Positions 61,700-64,000 of a DNA stretch of 64,000 nucleotides are shown in pieces. The position numbers were made by a program, and so were the translations under genes. Below the pieces are notes generated by a model. That model made no database searches. It worked only from the letters and a program-made list of their open reading frames with translations, and was not told the DNA's origin. Source of the DNA: Actinomycetales bacterium (lineage in GTDB: Bacteria > Actinomycetota > Actinomycetes > Actinomycetales > Cellulomonadaceae); NCBI GenBank assembly GCA_020444245.1, contig JAHLLI010000012.1:62001-126000 (forward strand), in the 5' to 3' direction. Position 1 is the first letter of the stretch. Every line of letters begins with the position of its first letter.

Positions 61700-62238
61700 C
61701 GAGCCCTCCCCTCGGCCAGCCCGCCGCGGGTGAGCCGCACGGGCACGACGTCGTCCGGCGACTCGGCGAGCCGGTCGCCGAGCTTGGCGCGGGCGTCGGC
61801 GAGGTAGCGCTTCACGGCGCCCTCGCTGAGCCGCAACGCCTCGGCGACCTCGCGGACCGAACGGTCGTCGTAGTAGCGCAGGATCACGCAGGCGCGCTCG
61901 CGCGGGGACAGTGCGCCGAGCGCCCGCTGCAGGTCGACGTGCTCGCTGGCGAGCGTGTCGGGAGGCGGGTCGGCCTGCGCGGCGAGCCGTGGCCGCGCCG
62001 CCAGGAACGTGCCTCGCCTGCGGTAGCCGTCACGGACGCCGTTGAGCACGCACTGGCGCAGGTACGCCGCCACGTGCTCCGGGTCGCGTCGGCCGGTGAA
62101 ACGCGCGAAAGCCCGCACGAAGGCGTCCTGCACGACGTCCTGCGCGGTCGCCAGGTCCCCGGTGAGCAGGTAGGCGTAGCCCACCAGCGCCGGGCCGTGC
62201 TCGCGGGCCGCCGCCTCGACCACGTCGGATGTGCCCAT
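61696..62238 (-). CDS. SigE-family ECF sigma factor 2
   Basis: A 180-residue ECF sigma factor. Region 2: ALVGYAYLLTGDLATAQDVV and DAFVRAFARF; region 4: LSPRERACVILRYYDDRSVR and LSEGAVKRYLADARAKLG. It is a close paralogue of the sigma factor at 59301 (same SPRERACVILR core). It is transcribed from a CCCCAACC-N17-GTCTAC promoter just upstream, so it probably drives itself and the other two copies of that promoter. Start ATG follows GAGGGGGCG. Confidence 0.92.
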   Translation of the reverse strand: MGTSDVVEAAAREHGPALVGYAYLLTGDLATAQDVVQDAFVRAFARFTGRRDPEHVAAYLRQCVLNGVRDGYRRRGTFLAARPRLAAQADPPPDTLASEHVDLQRALGALSPRERACVILRYYDDRSVREVAEALRLSEGAVKRYLADARAKLGDRLAESPDDVVPVRLTRGGLAEGRAR

Positions 62239-62266
62239 GACGCCCCCTCGCGCCGCTCCTTCCAAG

Positions 62267-62297
62267 GTAGACGCGCGAGTGCGCACTGCGGTTGGGG
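62267..62297 (-). promoter_or_regulatory. ECF-type promoter (CCCCAACC-N17-GTCTAC), copy 3, sigma operon
   Basis: Minus strand: CCCCAACC (62290-62297), 17 bases ending in CGCGC, GTCTAC (62267-62272). It lies about 30 bases before the ATG of SigE-type factor 2, the expected site of autoregulation, and matches the copies at 7130 and 57532. Confidence 0.8.
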
Positions 62298-62363
62298 TTC
62301 GAGGGGAGACCGTGTGGAACGGGACGCTGGGCGAGCGCAGCCGGAGACAGGTGCCTAGTGTCG

Positions 62364-63176
62364 ATGAACGTGCACGAGAGTCGGGTCCTCGACCGCCGCA
62401 CGCTCACCCGAGCGACCGGTACGAGCGCCGGTCGCGCGCACCCGGGCGTCCACGCCGCCGCGCCCGGCCGCGCACGACGCGGCCTGCGTGTCGCCCTCGG
62501 CGTCGTCGCGGGCGCCGTCCTGCTCACGGTCGCTGCCGTGGCGGTGCTGTGGCCCGTGACGCCGGCCGTCTCGGACGCGGGCGGCCGGGTGCACGCGATC
62601 CTCGCCGCGCACGGCGCCGATGCCCTGACCGGACTGCCCGAACCGGACCGGGTCGGGCAGGCGCTGATCGCCACCGAGGACTCCCGCTTCCGCTCGACCC
62701 CCGGCGTCGACCCGGTCGCGGTCGCCCGGGTGGTCTGGGCGACGGTGCGCGGGGCCGGCGACGTCGGCGGGGCAGGGCTCGCCCAGCAGCTGGCCAAGAA
62801 CCTCTACCACCCGGGCGGGTCGGCGATCTGGCGTGAGGTCCAGCAGGTCGAGCTCGCGTTCAAGCTCGAGCACGCCTACTCGAAGGACGACATCCTGCGG
62901 ATGTACCTGTCCGCCGTGTACTTCGGGCACGGCTACTACGGCGTGACGCAGGCCGCCCACGGGTACTTCGGCGTCGAACCGTCGCAGCTCACCTGGGGGC
63001 AGGCCGCCCTGCTCGCCGGGCTCGTGCAGGCGCCCAGCGCGGACGACCCGATCGCCCATCCGCAGCGTGCGGCGGCCCGCGAGCAGCACGTCCTGCGGCG
63101 CCTGGTGGCGACCGGCGTCCTCGGCACGGCTCAGGCCGAGGCGATCGCCGCCCGGGGCCTGCAGCTCTCCGCCTAG
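62364..63176 (+). CDS. Monofunctional GT51 peptidoglycan glycosyltransferase
   Basis: A 270-residue protein with a basic N-terminus, one membrane helix (about 42-64) and a GT51 domain. Motif 1 reads IATEDSRFRSTPGVDPVAVA (catalytic Glu kept; the usual HxG is STPG), motif 2 GAGLAQQLAKNLY (usually GGSTITQQLAKN), then EHAYSKDDILRMYLSAVYFGHGYYG. No transpeptidase domain. It polymerises lipid II glycan strands. The altered motif 1 and 2 residues are unusual. Its TAG overlaps the stop of the convergent gene (CTAG). Confidence 0.87.
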   Translation: MNVHESRVLDRRTLTRATGTSAGRAHPGVHAAAPGRARRGLRVALGVVAGAVLLTVAAVAVLWPVTPAVSDAGGRVHAILAAHGADALTGLPEPDRVGQALIATEDSRFRSTPGVDPVAVARVVWATVRGAGDVGGAGLAQQLAKNLYHPGGSAIWREVQQVELAFKLEHAYSKDDILRMYLSAVYFGHGYYGVTQAAHGYFGVEPSQLTWGQAALLAGLVQAPSADDPIAHPQRAAAREQHVLRRLVATGVLGTAQAEAIAARGLQLSA

Positions 63177-64000
63177 CGGGCGTCCTCGACGAGCACCGTC
63201 GTCGTGGGCCCGGTGCCGGCGCGCGGCCAGAAGCCGACCCCACCGGCCACCTCGAACGGCGCGACGAGCCGGTCGACCGGGTGCCACGTGCCGTCGGGCG
63301 TGACCATCCACTGGCGAGGCGTCGCGTAGACGCTCGACCCGTCCAGAGCGGCTCCCACCACCAGGGTCCGGTCCCCCAGGGGCTGAAGTGCCTGCACCCC
63401 GAGGTAGGCGAACCCGTCGGTGGGCCCCTGCCCGAACCGCTGCCACGCCGACCCGTCGGCAGAGCGCTCCAGGTACGGGAGCGGCGGCCACAGGCACCAC
63501 CCGGCGGCGAGCGCGCCGGTCGGGGTGCCCGCCACATCGGTGAGGGGGCAACCGTCCCGGTCGGGAAGGGCGGCGTGCTGCCACTCGAGGCCGTCCTGGG
63601 ACACCCACGCCCTGCCGTCGACGTCGCCCTGCGCACCCGCGGGCGGACCCAGGTACGCGCCCACCGCGACGAGGTCTCGGCCCACGGTCTCCAGGTCGGT
63701 GATCACCGCACCGTCGAACACCCGCGCCGGGTCGTCGCCGAGCGCCGGCCTGGTGCGGTCGCCGGCGCCGAGCCTGGTCCAGGTGTCGCCGTCGGTGGTG
63801 GTCCAGAGGGTGGCGACGGTCAGGGACGTGCCCGTCGTGCGCGTGGTCACCGCCACGACGCGATCGTCCAGCACGCCGACGGCTGGGACCTGCACCACCC
63901 ACCCGGCCTCGCCGGGGTCGAGCTCGACCCCGGTCCAGGTCTCCCCGCCGTCCGTCGACCTCAGCAGCGGACCCCGGTAGTACGTGGTGTCGGTGGCCTG
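63173..64000 (-). CDS. Asp-box (sialidase/BNR-like) beta-propeller protein, 5' end outside the window
   Basis: The visible 275 C-terminal residues carry several Asp-box repeats: RSTDGGETWTGV, TTTDGDTWTRLG, VSQDGLEWQH and RSADGSAWQRFG, the S/T-x-D-G-x-x-W turns of sialidase-like propellers. The N-terminus, where a signal peptide or anchor would lie, is beyond the right edge. Two cysteines (GCPL and WCLW) may form a disulfide, fitting an exported protein. No glycosidase catalytic residues can be confirmed. Confidence 0.75.
   Translation of the reverse strand, partial: QATDTTYYRGPLLRSTDGGETWTGVELDPGEAGWVVQVPAVGVLDDRVVAVTTRTTGTSLTVATLWTTTDGDTWTRLGAGDRTRPALGDDPARVFDGAVITDLETVGRDLVAVGAYLGPPAGAQGDVDGRAWVSQDGLEWQHAALPDRDGCPLTDVAGTPTGALAAGWCLWPPLPYLERSADGSAWQRFGQGPTDGFAYLGVQALQPLGDRTLVVGAALDGSSVYATPRQWMVTPDGTWHPVDRLVAPFEVAGGVGFWPRAGTGPTTTVLVEDAR

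Overview
The window is about 72% G+C, with GTG starts, many 4-base ATGA/GTGA gene overlaps, an F420-type luciferase-like oxidoreductase, paired SigE-type ECF sigma factors and a secreted GH18 chitinase with two chitin-binding modules. This points to a free-living, polysaccharide-degrading actinomycete, most likely a Micrococcales of the Cellulomonas/Actinotalea kind (inference; no rRNA is present). I saw no tRNA, rRNA, CRISPR array, insertion sequence or prophage.

Layout. 1-2.5 kb: TPP-riboswitch-controlled thiamine-precursor importer (thiamine-binding protein, ThiX, ThiY, start of ThiZ). 2.5-6.1 kb: membrane GGDEF-EAL protein divergent from an orphan sugar-type binding lipoprotein. 6.2-7.2 kb: gene remnants and a lipoprotein behind an ECF promoter. 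7.3-13.1 kb: serine hydrolase, PadR/DUF1048 pair, CPBP protease, and an ECF42-type sigma factor with two DGPF/YCII partners. 13.2-19.1 kb: operon of acetyl-CoA synthetase-like ligase, E1alpha, E1beta, E2 and a stand-alone acyl carrier protein, headed by an internally deleted holo-ACP synthase. 19.2-25.8 kb: membrane proteins, LuxR/TPR regulator, tautomerase, SDR, dodecin, DrrAB-like exporter. 25.8-29.8 kb: chitinase behind a long structured leader, then a two-component pair. 29.9-44.6 kb: SDR/flavoprotein/DUF1097 operon, LLM oxidoreductase, two flavodoxins, cellulose-synthase-like glycosyltransferase, ArfB, DUF606 transporter, TetR/monooxygenase, ABC-F ATPase. 44.6-49.5 kb: cytoplasmic sulfatase, remnant of a HAD phosphatase, PhnD-like binding protein without signal peptide, and radical-SAM sulfatase maturase. 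49.6-57 kb: old yellow enzyme, DUF2252, AraC/VOC pair, DHFR-like protein, UvrA paralogue and an HNH remnant. 57-64 kb: fatty acyl-CoA ligase, two SigE-type sigma operons, a GT51 transglycosylase and an Asp-box protein cut by the window end.

The strongest candidates for something undescribed are: (1) the ligase/E1/E2/ACP operon; (2) a local ECF regulon in which three promoters share the same CCCCAACC-N17-GTCTAC signature and each drives a member of one extracytoplasmic protein family, one being the putative anti-sigma factor; (3) a structured G5-rich leader RNA before the chitinase. Several genes are visibly internally deleted (holo-ACP synthase, a SigE copy, a HAD phosphatase, an HNH endonuclease), so small deletions seem common here.
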